Source: Arcobacter sp. LA11 (GTDB taxonomy: Bacteria > Campylobacterota > Campylobacteria > Campylobacterales > Arcobacteraceae). Taken from it: a stretch of DNA of 64,000 nucleotides. Numbering within the stretch: position 1 is the stretch's first letter; each line of letters opens with the position of its first letter. Made by a program: the position numbers and the translations under genes. The notes under the pieces are model-generated. The model saw only the letters and a program-made list of their open reading frames with translations. It was not told the origin of the DNA and made no database searches. The DNA lies in assembly GCF_001895145.1 (NCBI RefSeq), contig NZ_BDIR01000001.1, positions 124,001 through 188,000 on the forward strand, in the 5' to 3' direction. Shown here in pieces: positions 9,034 through 17,875 of this stretch.

Positions 9034-9390
9034 AATCATACACATTTATATACTATATTTACTTTGAGTTTCGAATTTCAAAGCCTGCTTTATTAATGTA
9101 AGCAACCAGTTTTTTAACTAAAATTTATTTAGAATCAGAAGTTATAACCGTGTATTTTTTAAATCTTAATATACCGCGATGGTATAAATACACGTAAAGA
9201 GCAACTTGTTGCTCCCCTTAAGGTTACCTTTTTAAATATGTTTTAAAAAGGATACCTTCGAGTTTGTTTCTTTAAGTGGAATTTATTTCACTGTTAAAAG
9301 AAATTGAAAATATAGTCCCTTTGTAAGGTAACCTAAAAAAATGTAAATTTTTTCAGGAACCTTTTTATGGGACATTTAAAAAGGTAACAA
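9034..9390 (+). ncRNA. Long structured 5' leader of the DEAD-box helicase mRNA, candidate cis-acting RNA regulator
   Basis: No coding capacity seen. Hairpins: CGTGTATTT (9149-9157) with AAATACACG (9186-9194), enclosing ATACC/GGTAT (9171-9175/9181-9185); GAGCAA/TTGCTC (9199-9214). The last hairpin pairs ACCTTTTT (9359-9366) with AAAAAGGT (9378-9385) and buries the Shine-Dalgarno AAAGG of the helicase. The segment GTTACCTTTTT (9223-9233) is perfectly complementary to the same Shine-Dalgarno region (9378-9388). GGTTACCTT (9222-9230) is also perfectly complementary to AAGGTAACC (9325-9333). These pairings are mutually exclusive, the layout expected of an RNA switch or cold-responsive leader. Function is inference. 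Confidence 0.55.
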
Positions 9391-10899
9391 ATGACTTTTA
9401 AAGACTTTAATTTTAAAGCAAATTTACAAAAATCGATCGATGATGCAGGTTTTAAAGAACCAAGTCCTATCCAAAAAGATGCTATTCCTGTAGTTTTACA
9501 AGGTAAAGATATTGTTGGTCAAGCACAAACAGGAACTGGTAAAACAGCAGCATTTGGACTTCCTATTATTAATATGATGAAAGGAAACAAAGGTGTTGAA
9601 GCTGTAGTTATTGTTCCAACAAGAGAACTTGCTATGCAAGTATCTGACGAATTATTTAGATTTGGTAAAAACTGTGGTGTACATACAGCAACTGTTTATG
9701 GTGGGCAATCATATAATATGCAGTTAAGAAATATTGATAGGTCATCAATTATTGTTGCAACACCAGGAAGATTAATTGACCTTTTAAAAGGTAAGAAAAT
9801 TAATATTAGTCCTTCATATGTTGTTTTAGATGAAGCGGATGAGATGTTAGATATGGGATTTTTAGATGATATTAAAGAAATCTTTACATATATTCCAAAA
9901 GAGAGACAAACATTACTTTTCTCAGCAACTATGCCACAAGCAATTAAAAAACTTGCTCAAAATATTTTAGTAGAACCTGAATTTATTACAATAACTAAAT
10001 CAGAAGTTACTAACTCAAAAATTACTCAATCATTTTACGTAGTAGACGAATATGAGAGAGATGATGCGCTAATTAGATTATACGATTTTAAAAATCCTGA
10101 AAAATCTATCATTTTCTGTAGAACAAAAAAAGAAGTTGATAGATTATCTACTTATTTAGTATCTCAAGGTCATAGTGCAAAAGGTCTTCATGGTGATATG
10201 GAGCAAAGACAAAGAGAAGAAGTAATTAAATCATTTAAAAAAGGTACATTAGAAGTTCTTATTGCAACTGATGTTGCGGCACGTGGACTTGATGTAAATG
10301 ATGTATCTCACGTATTTAATTATCACTTACCTTTTGATTCAGAGTCTTATGTACATAGAATTGGAAGAACTGGACGTGCAGGAAAAGAAGGTGTTGCAGT
10401 TTCAATTGTAACTCCACATGAATTTAGAATGATTCAAAAAATTCAAAAAACAACTGGTGGAAAATTAGAAGCAAAAGTTGTTCCAAATATTAACTCTGTA
10501 AAAGAGAAAAAAACAAATACATTAAAATCAAAAATTGGTAATCAAAAAGTTTATGATTCTGGAATTGATTTAGTAGAATCTTTAAAAGAAGATTTTGATT
10601 TATCAACTATTGCTCATAAATTAGCATCAATTTTAACAAACGCTACTTATGTAAAAGGTAGCAATTATATTGGTAAGTCAGAAACAGATATTGAAAGATT
10701 ATTTGAAAGATTAAAAAATGATTCTGGCGGAGATAGAGATTCAAGAGGTCGAGGTCGTGGCCGAGGTGGATATAGAGGCGGAAACAGAAATGGTGGTCGA
10801 GGTGGAAACAGAGGCGGTAGATCTGGTGGAAGTCGTGATGGAAACAGAGGTGGTAGATCTGGTAATCGAAACGGTAACAGAGATAATAGAAGAGGTTAA
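9391..10899 (+). CDS. DEAD-box ATP-dependent RNA helicase with RGG-rich tail
   Basis: 502 residues. Helicase domain 1 (about 1-205) has the Q-motif FKEPSPIQKDAIP, Walker A AQTGTGKT, PTRELA, DEAD and SAT. Domain 2 (about 215-370) has the conserved ARGLDVNDVSHV and HRIGRTGRAG. A low-complexity Arg/Gly/Asn tail (about 446-502) probably binds RNA. Such proteins remodel ribosomal precursors and structured mRNA, often in the cold. It resembles DeaD/RhlE-type helicases; I do not choose between them. The Shine-Dalgarno AAAGG sits in a leader hairpin, suggesting control of translation, possibly by the helicase itself. A short antisense gene follows convergently. Confidence 0.95.
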   Translation: MTFKDFNFKANLQKSIDDAGFKEPSPIQKDAIPVVLQGKDIVGQAQTGTGKTAAFGLPIINMMKGNKGVEAVVIVPTRELAMQVSDELFRFGKNCGVHTATVYGGQSYNMQLRNIDRSSIIVATPGRLIDLLKGKKINISPSYVVLDEADEMLDMGFLDDIKEIFTYIPKERQTLLFSATMPQAIKKLAQNILVEPEFITITKSEVTNSKITQSFYVVDEYERDDALIRLYDFKNPEKSIIFCRTKKEVDRLSTYLVSQGHSAKGLHGDMEQRQREEVIKSFKKGTLEVLIATDVAARGLDVNDVSHVFNYHLPFDSESYVHRIGRTGRAGKEGVAVSIVTPHEFRMIQKIQKTTGGKLEAKVVPNINSVKEKKTNTLKSKIGNQKVYDSGIDLVESLKEDFDLSTIAHKLASILTNATYVKGSNYIGKSETDIERLFERLKNDSGGDRDSRGRGRGRGGYRGGNRNGGRGGNRGGRSGGSRDGNRGGRSGNRNGNRDNRRG

Positions 10900-10916
10900 T
10901 CCCTCTTCGTCATCTA

Positions 10917-11126
10917 CTATTTGTAGTGTTTTTTTAAAGCTTTCTTAGCTTTTTTATATGCTGCTTTTGTGTCTCTTCCAAATCCTCTAAAGGCACCATC
11001 TTTATTAAAAAACTCAACAATTTTTAAATTCCCTTTTTTTATATGTAGAACTCTAAAAACATCAAACTCTTTTTTTATTTTGGCAATCTTTGGAAAATCA
11101 TCAGTAGTTAAAATATGAATACTCAT
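10917..11126 (-). CDS. Small basic protein of unknown function
   Basis: 69 residues starting MSIHILTTDDFPKIAKIKKEF and ending in a Lys/Ala-rich helix (AAYKKAKKALKKHYK). It has a good Shine-Dalgarno (AGGAG, 8 bases upstream of ATG). It is convergent with the helicase gene, with 17 bases between the stops. No domain recognised; the basic amphipathic tail could touch nucleic acid, but that is only an impression. Codon usage and base composition resemble its neighbours. Confidence 0.6.
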   Translation of the reverse strand: MSIHILTTDDFPKIAKIKKEFDVFRVLHIKKGNLKIVEFFNKDGAFRGFGRDTKAAYKKAKKALKKHYK

Positions 11127-11231
11127 TTTTACTCCTTTTATATATTTTCTCTATAATTTATAGGTATTCTATAGAAAAAAAATAAAAATGTCAAGAAAGT
11201 TTTTAAATTAATCAAATTTTTTATGAAAAAT

Positions 11232-11247
11232 TTTACAAATTTGTAAA
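11232..11247. repeat. 16-bp perfect palindrome upstream of the PiT gene
   Basis: TTTACAAATTTGTAAA lies between the divergent small gene and the phosphate transporter. It could be an operator. It consists mainly of A and T, so a chance origin is possible. Confidence 0.25.
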
Positions 11248-11393
11248 TTTACAGAGAATATAATATAGAGAATTTAAATAATTTAACTATTTTAGTAATA
11301 AATAGTTTAAGCTTACTTAAAGGTTTTGTAAATAAAAACCCAATATAATCCTACGAAATTTAGATTACAAATCGGTTACAAAAAAGGGATATT

Positions 11394-12974
11394 TTGGATA
11401 TAAATACGATTGACACAATTGATAAGGCAACTGAGAAAACACTTCCTGGTTTTGCAAAACTTTCACTTGGATTACTTTTTGTTGTATTAGTTTTTTTATG
11501 GAGCTATACTTCTCATGGAGATGTACCTAATAATACATTTCTAATTATTGGTGCAGTATTTGGTGCATATATGGCAATGAATATTGGTGCAAATGATGTT
11601 GCGAATAATGTAGGACCTGCAGTTGGTTCAAAAGCAATGACTCTTATGTGGGCAATTATTATTGCTGCAATATTTGAAGCTTTAGGTGCATTTATCGCTG
11701 GTGGAGATGTTGTAAAAACAATTAAAAAAGGAATTATTGATCCTGCTTTGATTACAAATCCTGATATATTTATTTGGGCTATGACAGCTGCTTTATTATC
11801 TGCTGCATTATGGCTTAACTTTGCTACTTCTGTTGGTGCACCTGTATCAACTACTCATTCAATTGTTGGAGGAGTTATGGGAGCAGGTATTGCTTCTGCT
11901 GGCTTTGCAATTGTAAACTGGGGAACAATGGCTAAAATTGCTGCTTCTTGGGTGATATCTCCTGTTCTTGGTGGTATTATTGCTGCTGCTTTTCTTTTCT
12001 TTATTAAAAAGAAAATCATGTTTAAAAAAGATATGGTCACATCTGCAAAAGTATTCGTTCCTGTTTTAATCTCTTTTATGACTTGGGCTTTTTCTACTTA
12101 TCTTATTTTAAAAGGTATTAAGAAAATTATTAAATTAGACTTTTTTACTGCTGCTGGTATTGCTTTAATAATCGCAATAATTGCTTATATTCTTGTTAAA
12201 CCTTTAGTTGCAAAAGCTGCTGATAAAATTGAAAATACAAGAGTTGGTGTAAATTCACTATTTACTATTCCTTTAATTTTTGCAGCGGCACTTCTTTCTT
12301 TTGCTCATGGTGCAAATGATGTTGCGAATGCAATTGGACCTCTTGCTGCTATTAATGATGCAGTTATGAGTTCTGAAATTTCAAAAAAAGTTGATATTCC
12401 ATTTTGGGTTATGGCAGTTGGGGCTGTTGGTATTGCAGTAGGACTTGCTTTATATGGACCAAAACTTATTAAAACTGTAGGTTCTGAAATTACAGAGCTT
12501 GATCAGGTTAGAGCTTTCTCTATTGCGATGGCTGCTTCTATTACAGTAATTATTGCTTCTCAACTTGGACTTCCTGTTTCTTCAACTCATATTGCAGTTG
12601 GTGGAGTATTTGGTGTTGGATTTTTAAGAGAGTATTTAGATTCAACAGAAGCAAAATTCATTTCTGATACTAGAAAAAGATTCAAGAAAAACAAAAAAGA
12701 ATTAGATGAATATGAAGATGAACTTAAAAATTTAGAATCTTTAGAAAAAAAATCAAAATCAAACTATATTAGAATTGCAGAATTATATAAAAAGATTGAA
12801 GATAAAGTTGAAAGAGTTAAACAAGAGAAAAAAGATTTTAAATCTGCTAAGAGAGTTAAATATGTAAAAAGAGATGCAGTTAAGAAAATTATTGCTGCAT
12901 GGGTAATTACAGTTCCTGCGGCAGCTTGTTTATCTGCTTGTATTTTCTTTATGATTAAAGGTATTATGGCTTAA
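11394..12974 (+). CDS. PiT-family inorganic phosphate transporter
   Basis: 526 residues with start TTG at 11394 preceded by AAAAGGGA; a -10 TATAAT lies near 11344. Two copies of the PiT signature are present, IGANDVANNVGPAVG (about 61-75) and HGANDVANAIGPLAA (about 304-318). About 11-12 hydrophobic helices are visible. It imports phosphate, probably with a cation. Between the last two helices there is a long highly charged, coiled-coil-like cytoplasmic insertion (about 418-505, rich in Lys/Glu), also found in some bacterial PiT proteins. The gene ends in a strong hairpin at 13001-13026. Sulfate permeation, known for some relatives, cannot be excluded. Confidence 0.93.
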   Translation: MDINTIDTIDKATEKTLPGFAKLSLGLLFVVLVFLWSYTSHGDVPNNTFLIIGAVFGAYMAMNIGANDVANNVGPAVGSKAMTLMWAIIIAAIFEALGAFIAGGDVVKTIKKGIIDPALITNPDIFIWAMTAALLSAALWLNFATSVGAPVSTTHSIVGGVMGAGIASAGFAIVNWGTMAKIAASWVISPVLGGIIAAAFLFFIKKKIMFKKDMVTSAKVFVPVLISFMTWAFSTYLILKGIKKIIKLDFFTAAGIALIIAIIAYILVKPLVAKAADKIENTRVGVNSLFTIPLIFAAALLSFAHGANDVANAIGPLAAINDAVMSSEISKKVDIPFWVMAVGAVGIAVGLALYGPKLIKTVGSEITELDQVRAFSIAMAASITVIIASQLGLPVSSTHIAVGGVFGVGFLREYLDSTEAKFISDTRKRFKKNKKELDEYEDELKNLESLEKKSKSNYIRIAELYKKIEDKVERVKQEKKDFKSAKRVKYVKRDAVKKIIAAWVITVPAAACLSACIFFMIKGIMA

Positions 12975-13000
12975 AAGCTAACCTACTATAACAATATGAT

Positions 13001-13026
13001 AAAATTCCTTTTTTTAAAGGAATTTT
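13001..13026 (+). terminator. Perfect 11-bp hairpin after PiT gene, also holding the ribosome-binding site of the next gene
   Basis: AAAATTCCTTT (13001-13011), loop TTTT, AAAGGAATTTT (13016-13026). It sits 26 bases after the PiT stop and could end that transcript, although only four T close the stem. The same stem contains AAAGGA, the only Shine-Dalgarno candidate for the downstream AEC transporter. Confidence 0.55.
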
Positions 13027-13027
13027 C

Positions 13028-13942
13028 ATAGAAGCTTTAATCTCCGTTGCAACAATCTATCTTTTTATTATTATTGGATTTACCTTTAAAAGAGTTTTTA
13101 AAGACCAAGTAAATGAAAAGAGTTTTGTTCTATTAAACTTATATTTTTTACAACCTATTCTTATTTTTTGGGGATTAACAAGAGCTCCTATAAATGCAGA
13201 GTTTATTACTTCCCCTTTAATTTACTTTGTTGCAATATTTATTTCTCTTTTTATAGCTTTCTTTTATGCTAAAAATGTATTTAAAGATAAAGAAGACAAT
13301 TCTATATTTATGGCTTCATCATTAGTTGGAAATACGGGAAATCTTGGAATTCCTCTTGGAATTGCTCTTTTTGGTGTAGCCTCTGTTCCTTACACTTCTA
13401 TTTTAAATATTGCAAATGTTTTCTTTATTTATATTTTTTCAGTCTATTTTTTTGCAGGAGATAAATTTAAATTTACTGATGCTTTAAAAGAGATATTTAA
13501 AATACCTGCTATGTGGTTCGCAATTGCTGCTCTAAGCTTTAATTACTTTGGCTTTAAGCTAGGAGATGATTTTGATAAAGTTTTCACTATGGGGGCTTAT
13601 GCTTCGATTGTAATGCAACTTGTGATTTTTGGTATATTTATGTCTCAAGTAAAAGTTAAAACGGCAAATTGGAAACTATCATTAAATATTTCATTGTTTA
13701 AACATATTGTTTTACCTATAATTGGTTTATATACTATTTTATATTTTGATATTGACCCTTTTATAGGCTCTATTATATTTTTAGAACTAATAGTTCCTCT
13801 TGCTGTAAATAATGTAAACCTTGCTTCTTTATACAATTGTAAGCCAATTGATACAACTTTTTCTGTTTTAGTTAGTTCTTTTGTATTTGTAGGTTTTATT
13901 TACTTTTATATATTAATAATAAATAGATTTTTTGGAATATAG
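13028..13942 (+). CDS. AEC-family (auxin efflux carrier-like) permease, apparent AUA start
   Basis: Homology-like membrane sequence begins well before the first ATG in frame (13310). Between the in-frame stop at 12989 and 13310 there is no ATG, GTG or TTG. The frame reads IEALISVATIYLFIIIGF from ATA at 13028, exactly where AEC proteins start, and AAAGGA lies 6 bases before it. From there the protein has 304 residues and about ten hydrophobic segments, normal for AEC carriers of organic acids. GNTGNLGIPLGIALFG is the conserved mid-region. A small reading frame (ATG 12996) ends in TAG at 13029-13031, overlapping the ATA. Either AUA is used, or the start was lost by mutation or a base-call error. 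asnB follows 2 bases later. Confidence 0.75.
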   Translation: MEALISVATIYLFIIIGFTFKRVFKDQVNEKSFVLLNLYFLQPILIFWGLTRAPINAEFITSPLIYFVAIFISLFIAFFYAKNVFKDKEDNSIFMASSLVGNTGNLGIPLGIALFGVASVPYTSILNIANVFFIYIFSVYFFAGDKFKFTDALKEIFKIPAMWFAIAALSFNYFGFKLGDDFDKVFTMGAYASIVMQLVIFGIFMSQVKVKTANWKLSLNISLFKHIVLPIIGLYTILYFDIDPFIGSIIFLELIVPLAVNNVNLASLYNCKPIDTTFSVLVSSFVFVGFIYFYILIINRFFGI

Positions 13943-13944
13943 AA

Positions 13945-15723
13945 ATGTGTGGAATTTTAGGGACAAATTTTTTATCATCTAATTTTGATGAAGCATTAAA
14001 ACATCTAAATAATAGAGGTCCAGATTTTAATCATGCAGTTAAAATTGATAATAAAGAGTTTGGACATACAAGACTTGCAATTATTGATTTAGATGAAGAA
14101 GCAAATCAGCCTATGATATTTGATAATATCTTAATAGTTTTTAATGGCGAAATTTATAATTTTAAAGAACTAAATATAGAAGAAAATTTAAATTGTGTAA
14201 CTGCTTCAGATACTGAGGTTATCATAAGACTTTATCAAAAATATCAAGAGAACTTTTTAAATAAATTAAATGGTATGTTCTCTTTTTGTCTTTATGATAT
14301 GAAAAAAAATTTATACTTTTGTGCTAGGGATAGATATGGTAAAAAGCCATTTTTTTATTACCTTAAAGATGATAAATTCATTTTTTCAAGTTCTATTACT
14401 TCAATTATAAAAATATTAGGAACAACTCCTTCTTTAAATAAAGTAGCTTTATCCCAATATATGCAATATTTTGTCTCTTTAGGAGAAAATACTTTTTATA
14501 AAGATATAGAGGCTTTGGAAGCTTCAACTTATTTTATTTTAAAAGGTAATGAATTAAAAAAGAAAAAGTTTTATAAGATAAATACTTATAAAAAGATAAA
14601 AGATGAAGAGACTGCTTTAGAAGGTATTGAAGATATTCTTATTAAAAGTGTAGATAGTAGGCTTATTGGCGATGTAGAAGTTGGAAGTTTGCTTAGTGGA
14701 GGGATTGATAGTTCTTTAATCTCTGCTCTTTATTCAAAAGTTAGTGGAAAAAAAATAAATACTTTTTCTGTAGGATATGATGAATATAAAAACTATTGTG
14801 AGCTTGATTTTGCGCAAATTACAGCAAAATATATAAATTCTAATCATAATCCTGTAACAATAGGAAAAAAAGATTTTATAGAGTATTTTGAGGATACTTT
14901 AACTGCTTTAGAACAACCCCATGCTGATAGTGCAGCAATTCCTTTAAATATTTTAACAAAAAAGATTCACAAAAGTGGAATAAAAACTGTTTTAAGTGGA
15001 GAAGGAAGTGATGAACTTTTTCTAGGCTATGATAATTATGCTAAGTTTTTGGGTTATTATGATTTTGAAAAAACTTTATCAAGTGGACAAAATGATTTTC
15101 TAAATTCTATTATAAGTGCTTTACAAAATAATACAAAAGAGAGTGAATATCTAAGACGAATAGTAAAAAAACAGACTTTATATAACTCTTTTGGAGAAGT
15201 TTATTCTGATATTCAGAAGAAAAAACTATTTAAAAAAGTTCCTACTTTTAAAAGTGAAAAGCCCAAAAAAGATCCTGTAGATTGGATGAGTTATATTGAT
15301 TTAAAAATATGGTTAGGAGAAGCTTTATTAAGTAAGGTTGATAGAGTTTCTATGCATAACTCTTTAGAGGTTAGAACACCATTTTTAGATTTTAATTTAG
15401 TTGATTATGTTTTTTCAATTGATTCAAAAGTAAAAGTTGGAAATACAAACAAATATCTTCTTAAAAAAGTCGCATCAAAATATATTCCTGAAACAATAAT
15501 AAATAGAACAAAAAAAGGCTTTAATAGCCCTTTTAATGAATGGATTCATGAAGAATACAAAGATTCTATTTTAAATACTATTTTAAAAGTAAATAGTGAA
15601 ACGAATCTATTTAATGAAGAGTATTTAAAACAGATTTATACTTTATCAAAGAGTAGAAAATTTAAACAGCATTTATGGTCTGTTTTTATATTTTCAAAAT
15701 GGTATGAAAAGAACTATCTCTAA
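13945..15723 (+). CDS. asnB: Asparagine synthase, glutamine-hydrolysing
   Basis: 592 residues. It starts MCGILG, so Cys2 becomes the N-terminal nucleophile of the class II glutaminase domain (about 1-190, with NNRGPD and FNGEIYNF). The synthetase domain (about 210-590) has the pyrophosphate-binding loop LLSGGIDSSLISAL and SGEGSDELFLGYDNY. It makes asparagine from aspartate, glutamine and ATP. The start is 2 bases after the AEC gene, suggesting cotranscription. The 3' end overlaps the opposite-strand DUF2628-type gene by 4 bases. Some AsnB-like proteins amidate surface polysaccharides; no such genes are adjacent here. Confidence 0.93.
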   Translation: MCGILGTNFLSSNFDEALKHLNNRGPDFNHAVKIDNKEFGHTRLAIIDLDEEANQPMIFDNILIVFNGEIYNFKELNIEENLNCVTASDTEVIIRLYQKYQENFLNKLNGMFSFCLYDMKKNLYFCARDRYGKKPFFYYLKDDKFIFSSSITSIIKILGTTPSLNKVALSQYMQYFVSLGENTFYKDIEALEASTYFILKGNELKKKKFYKINTYKKIKDEETALEGIEDILIKSVDSRLIGDVEVGSLLSGGIDSSLISALYSKVSGKKINTFSVGYDEYKNYCELDFAQITAKYINSNHNPVTIGKKDFIEYFEDTLTALEQPHADSAAIPLNILTKKIHKSGIKTVLSGEGSDELFLGYDNYAKFLGYYDFEKTLSSGQNDFLNSIISALQNNTKESEYLRRIVKKQTLYNSFGEVYSDIQKKKLFKKVPTFKSEKPKKDPVDWMSYIDLKIWLGEALLSKVDRVSMHNSLEVRTPFLDFNLVDYVFSIDSKVKVGNTNKYLLKKVASKYIPETIINRTKKGFNSPFNEWIHEEYKDSILNTILKVNSETNLFNEEYLKQIYTLSKSRKFKQHLWSVFIFSKWYEKNYL

Positions 15724-16211
15724 TTAATCATATATAGTGAAAATGCAAATACACCAGGAACTATAGAGAAAAAGAAAAGTATAAATGCATAAAATAAAAT
15801 AGCAAATATCGTAACCCAACTATGATAACCACCTAGCTTTGCTAAATCCTTTTTAACTTCCTCAATATCTCTTGTTTCATAACCAGCTTTTTCTAAATCA
15901 TCACATAACTTAATAGTATAAAAATAAAATCCTGATATTCCAGAAGCAATTGCTAATATTATCCCTCCAAAAGGTATTGCATTTGATAATATACTTAATA
16001 CAAAAAATATTGCAGCAACTAAATACATTTTTCTATAAAGAAAGAAAGCCCAACCTCCAAAAAATGCCCACCATGACCAAGTAGCATTGAATAAAGCCTT
16101 CCCATTTACTAAGTTTGCATCTACTCTTGGATAATAAATATTTACTTTATTCTCTTTTTGTAAGTGTGCTGATAATAGATCTCTTAATTTATAGTAATCA
16201 AATTTTTCCAT
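15720..16211 (-). CDS. DUF2628-type small membrane protein
   Basis: The frame is open from 16232, but I prefer ATG 16211 (163 residues), which has AAGGG 5 bases upstream. A soluble N-terminus (MEKFDYYKLRDLL) is followed by WSWWAFFGGWAFFLYRK and two to three hydrophobic helices, then a charged stretch and a final hydrophobic hairpin. The Trp/Phe-rich entry into the first helix is typical of DUF2628 proteins, whose function is unknown. It is convergent with asnB (4-base overlap). Confidence 0.7.
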   Translation of the reverse strand: MEKFDYYKLRDLLSAHLQKENKVNIYYPRVDANLVNGKALFNATWSWWAFFGGWAFFLYRKMYLVAAIFFVLSILSNAIPFGGIILAIASGISGFYFYTIKLCDDLEKAGYETRDIEEVKKDLAKLGGYHSWVTIFAILFYAFILFFFSIVPGVFAFSLYMIN

Positions 16212-16367
16212 ATTAACCCTTCGTTTATTCATTGTATTATAATCTATTTTAATAATTTGTCAATTACATATTTATAAATAAGATGTTAAAATACACAAGT
16301 ATAAATTGTTTTAAAGATTATCAAAGTCAAAAAAGATATCATTCAAAAAACTCTAAAAAGGAATAGG

Positions 16368-16670
16368 ATGAATTTATTAATCCCAGTAGATTGTAATAAA
16401 AGACATGAAGCACTTTTAACTACTCTTGATAGCTCAAATGATTGGGCTTTTGTTGAATTAGAAGAGGGACAAATTTCTAATTGTACTTTTTATAAAGATA
16501 GAAATGATATTGATTGTTGGGTTGAAACAGTTGTTGTTATAAATGAACAGGAATATGTTTGGCAATTTATTGAAGAAAATATCATGGTACTTGTAGCTCC
16601 TACTCAAAGAAGTATTGATGAAGTTGTTGAAGCTTATTTATTTAGAGAACTTCATGATTTAAATGTTTAG
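16368..16670 (+). CDS. Conserved-looking small soluble protein of unknown function
   Basis: 100 residues, starting MNLLIPVDCNKRHEALLTTL, with AAGGAATAGG directly before the ATG. Composition is acidic, with no signal or membrane segment. The opening strand and VDCN/ISNCTFYKDR pattern vaguely resemble NifX/dinitrogenase cofactor-type folds, but I cannot support that assignment. The tRNA-Val gene starts 16 bases after its stop, so the two may be cotranscribed. Confidence 0.65.
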   Translation: MNLLIPVDCNKRHEALLTTLDSSNDWAFVELEEGQISNCTFYKDRNDIDCWVETVVVINEQEYVWQFIEENIMVLVAPTQRSIDEVVEAYLFRELHDLNV

Positions 16671-16685
16671 TTATTCTTTTATTTA

Positions 16686-16761
16686 GACCGTGTAACTCAG
16701 TTGGTAGAGTGCTTCGTTGACATCGAAGTTGTCGTTGGTTCAAGTCCAATCATGGTCACCA
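16686..16761 (+). tRNA. tRNA-Val (anticodon GAC)
   Basis: Acceptor arm GACCGTG (16686-16692) pairs with CATGGTC (16751-16757) with one G-U pair. The D-arm contains AGTTGGTAGAG. The anticodon stem-loop CTTCG-TTGACAT-CGAAG gives anticodon GAC. The T-loop is GTTCAAGTC. Discriminator A and CCA (16759-16761) are encoded. Confidence 0.96.
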
Positions 16762-16793
16762 CTTTCAAATAAAAATCACATAAAAGGGAAAAG

Positions 16794-17852
16794 ATGAAAT
16801 TTTTATTAAAACTTACGTTATTAGCCTCGCTAATATTATCTTCTTCATTTGCAGCACAAAAAGTTTATAAACTAAAAATGGCTACAACATGGGGACCTAC
16901 TGCCTCTCCACTTATTGATTCGGCAAAAAATATGGCAATGCTTGCAGAAACAATGTCAAATGGTCAAATCAAGATTAGAGTTGATGCAGCTAATAAACAT
17001 AAGGCACCACTTGGTATTTTAGATATGGTTAAAGGTGGACAGTATGATATGGGTCATTCTGCTTCATATTATTGGAAAGGGAAAGATATTGCAACTTTAC
17101 CTTTTACTTCTATGCCATTTGGAATGACTGCTCCTGAGCAGTATGCTTGGTTTTATCAAGGTGGTGGATTAGAATTAATGCAAAAAGTTTACTCTAAACA
17201 TGGACTTATGTCATTTCCTGGCGGAAGCACTGGTGTTCAAATGGGTGGATGGTTTAGAAATGAAATTAAAACTTTAGATGACTTAAAAGGTCTTAAGATG
17301 AGAATCCCTGGATTTGCTGGTGAAATTATGGCAAAACTTGGTGTTCAAGTAACTAATATGGCTCCTGGTGAATTATATACTGCTTTAGATAGAAATACTA
17401 TTGATGCTTTAGAATGGGTTGGCCCTTCAATGGATATTAATATGGGATTCCATAAAATAGCACCTTTTTATTATACAGGTTGGCATGAACCAGCTTCTGA
17501 AATGCAATTTTTAATTAGTAAAAAAACTTTTGATAAACTACCAAAACATTTACAAGAGATTATGATTGTTTCTATGAGAATTGCAGCATATGACATGTAT
17601 ACACAAAATTATGATATGAATGCAAATGCATGGGATAAAATGAGTTCTGAATATCCAAATATTCAAGTTAAAACATTTCCAAAAGAGATTATGAATGCTA
17701 TGAAAAAGGCTAATTCTGAACTTAGAACGGAATTATCTGCAAAGTCTCCTGAATTAAGAGAAGTTTTAAATCATCAAGATGCTTATATGAAAAAAGTTAG
17801 AGAATGGACAAGAATGTCAGATTTTTTATATTTAAAAGATAATTTAAAATAA
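16794..17852 (+). CDS. TRAP-type (DctP-like) periplasmic solute-binding protein
   Basis: 352 residues with a signal peptide (about 1-20, ending SSSFAA) and GGGAA upstream. The mature protein has DctP/DctP-like family features: LKMATTWGPTASPLI, a central LKGLKMRIPGFAGEIMAKLG, and DALEWVGPSMDINMGFHKIAPFYY, where the Arg of KMRIP is the usual carboxylate-binding residue. It should bind an organic acid in the periplasm. No DctQ or DctM membrane subunit lies next to it, so it is an orphan here; the partner may be elsewhere. It ends in a hairpin shared with the convergent fumarate reductase-like operon. Confidence 0.88.
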   Translation: MKFLLKLTLLASLILSSSFAAQKVYKLKMATTWGPTASPLIDSAKNMAMLAETMSNGQIKIRVDAANKHKAPLGILDMVKGGQYDMGHSASYYWKGKDIATLPFTSMPFGMTAPEQYAWFYQGGGLELMQKVYSKHGLMSFPGGSTGVQMGGWFRNEIKTLDDLKGLKMRIPGFAGEIMAKLGVQVTNMAPGELYTALDRNTIDALEWVGPSMDINMGFHKIAPFYYTGWHEPASEMQFLISKKTFDKLPKHLQEIMIVSMRIAAYDMYTQNYDMNANAWDKMSSEYPNIQVKTFPKEIMNAMKKANSELRTELSAKSPELREVLNHQDAYMKKVREWTRMSDFLYLKDNLK

Positions 17853-17875
17853 GGTTTTCTCTTTTTGAGAAAACC
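17853..17875. terminator. Bidirectional hairpin between dctP-like gene and frdB-like gene
   Basis: GGTTTTCTC (17853-17861), loop TTTTT, GAGAAAACC (17867-17875), directly between two convergent stops. The T-rich tail (TTATTTTA) is on the minus strand, so it acts most convincingly for the frdAB-like unit. Confidence 0.7.

Noticed and set aside
9145-9158. TAACCGTGTATTTT shared with 34491-34504 as a dispersed repeat
   Set aside because: Only 14 bases are identical, mostly AT-rich, and the surrounding structures differ.
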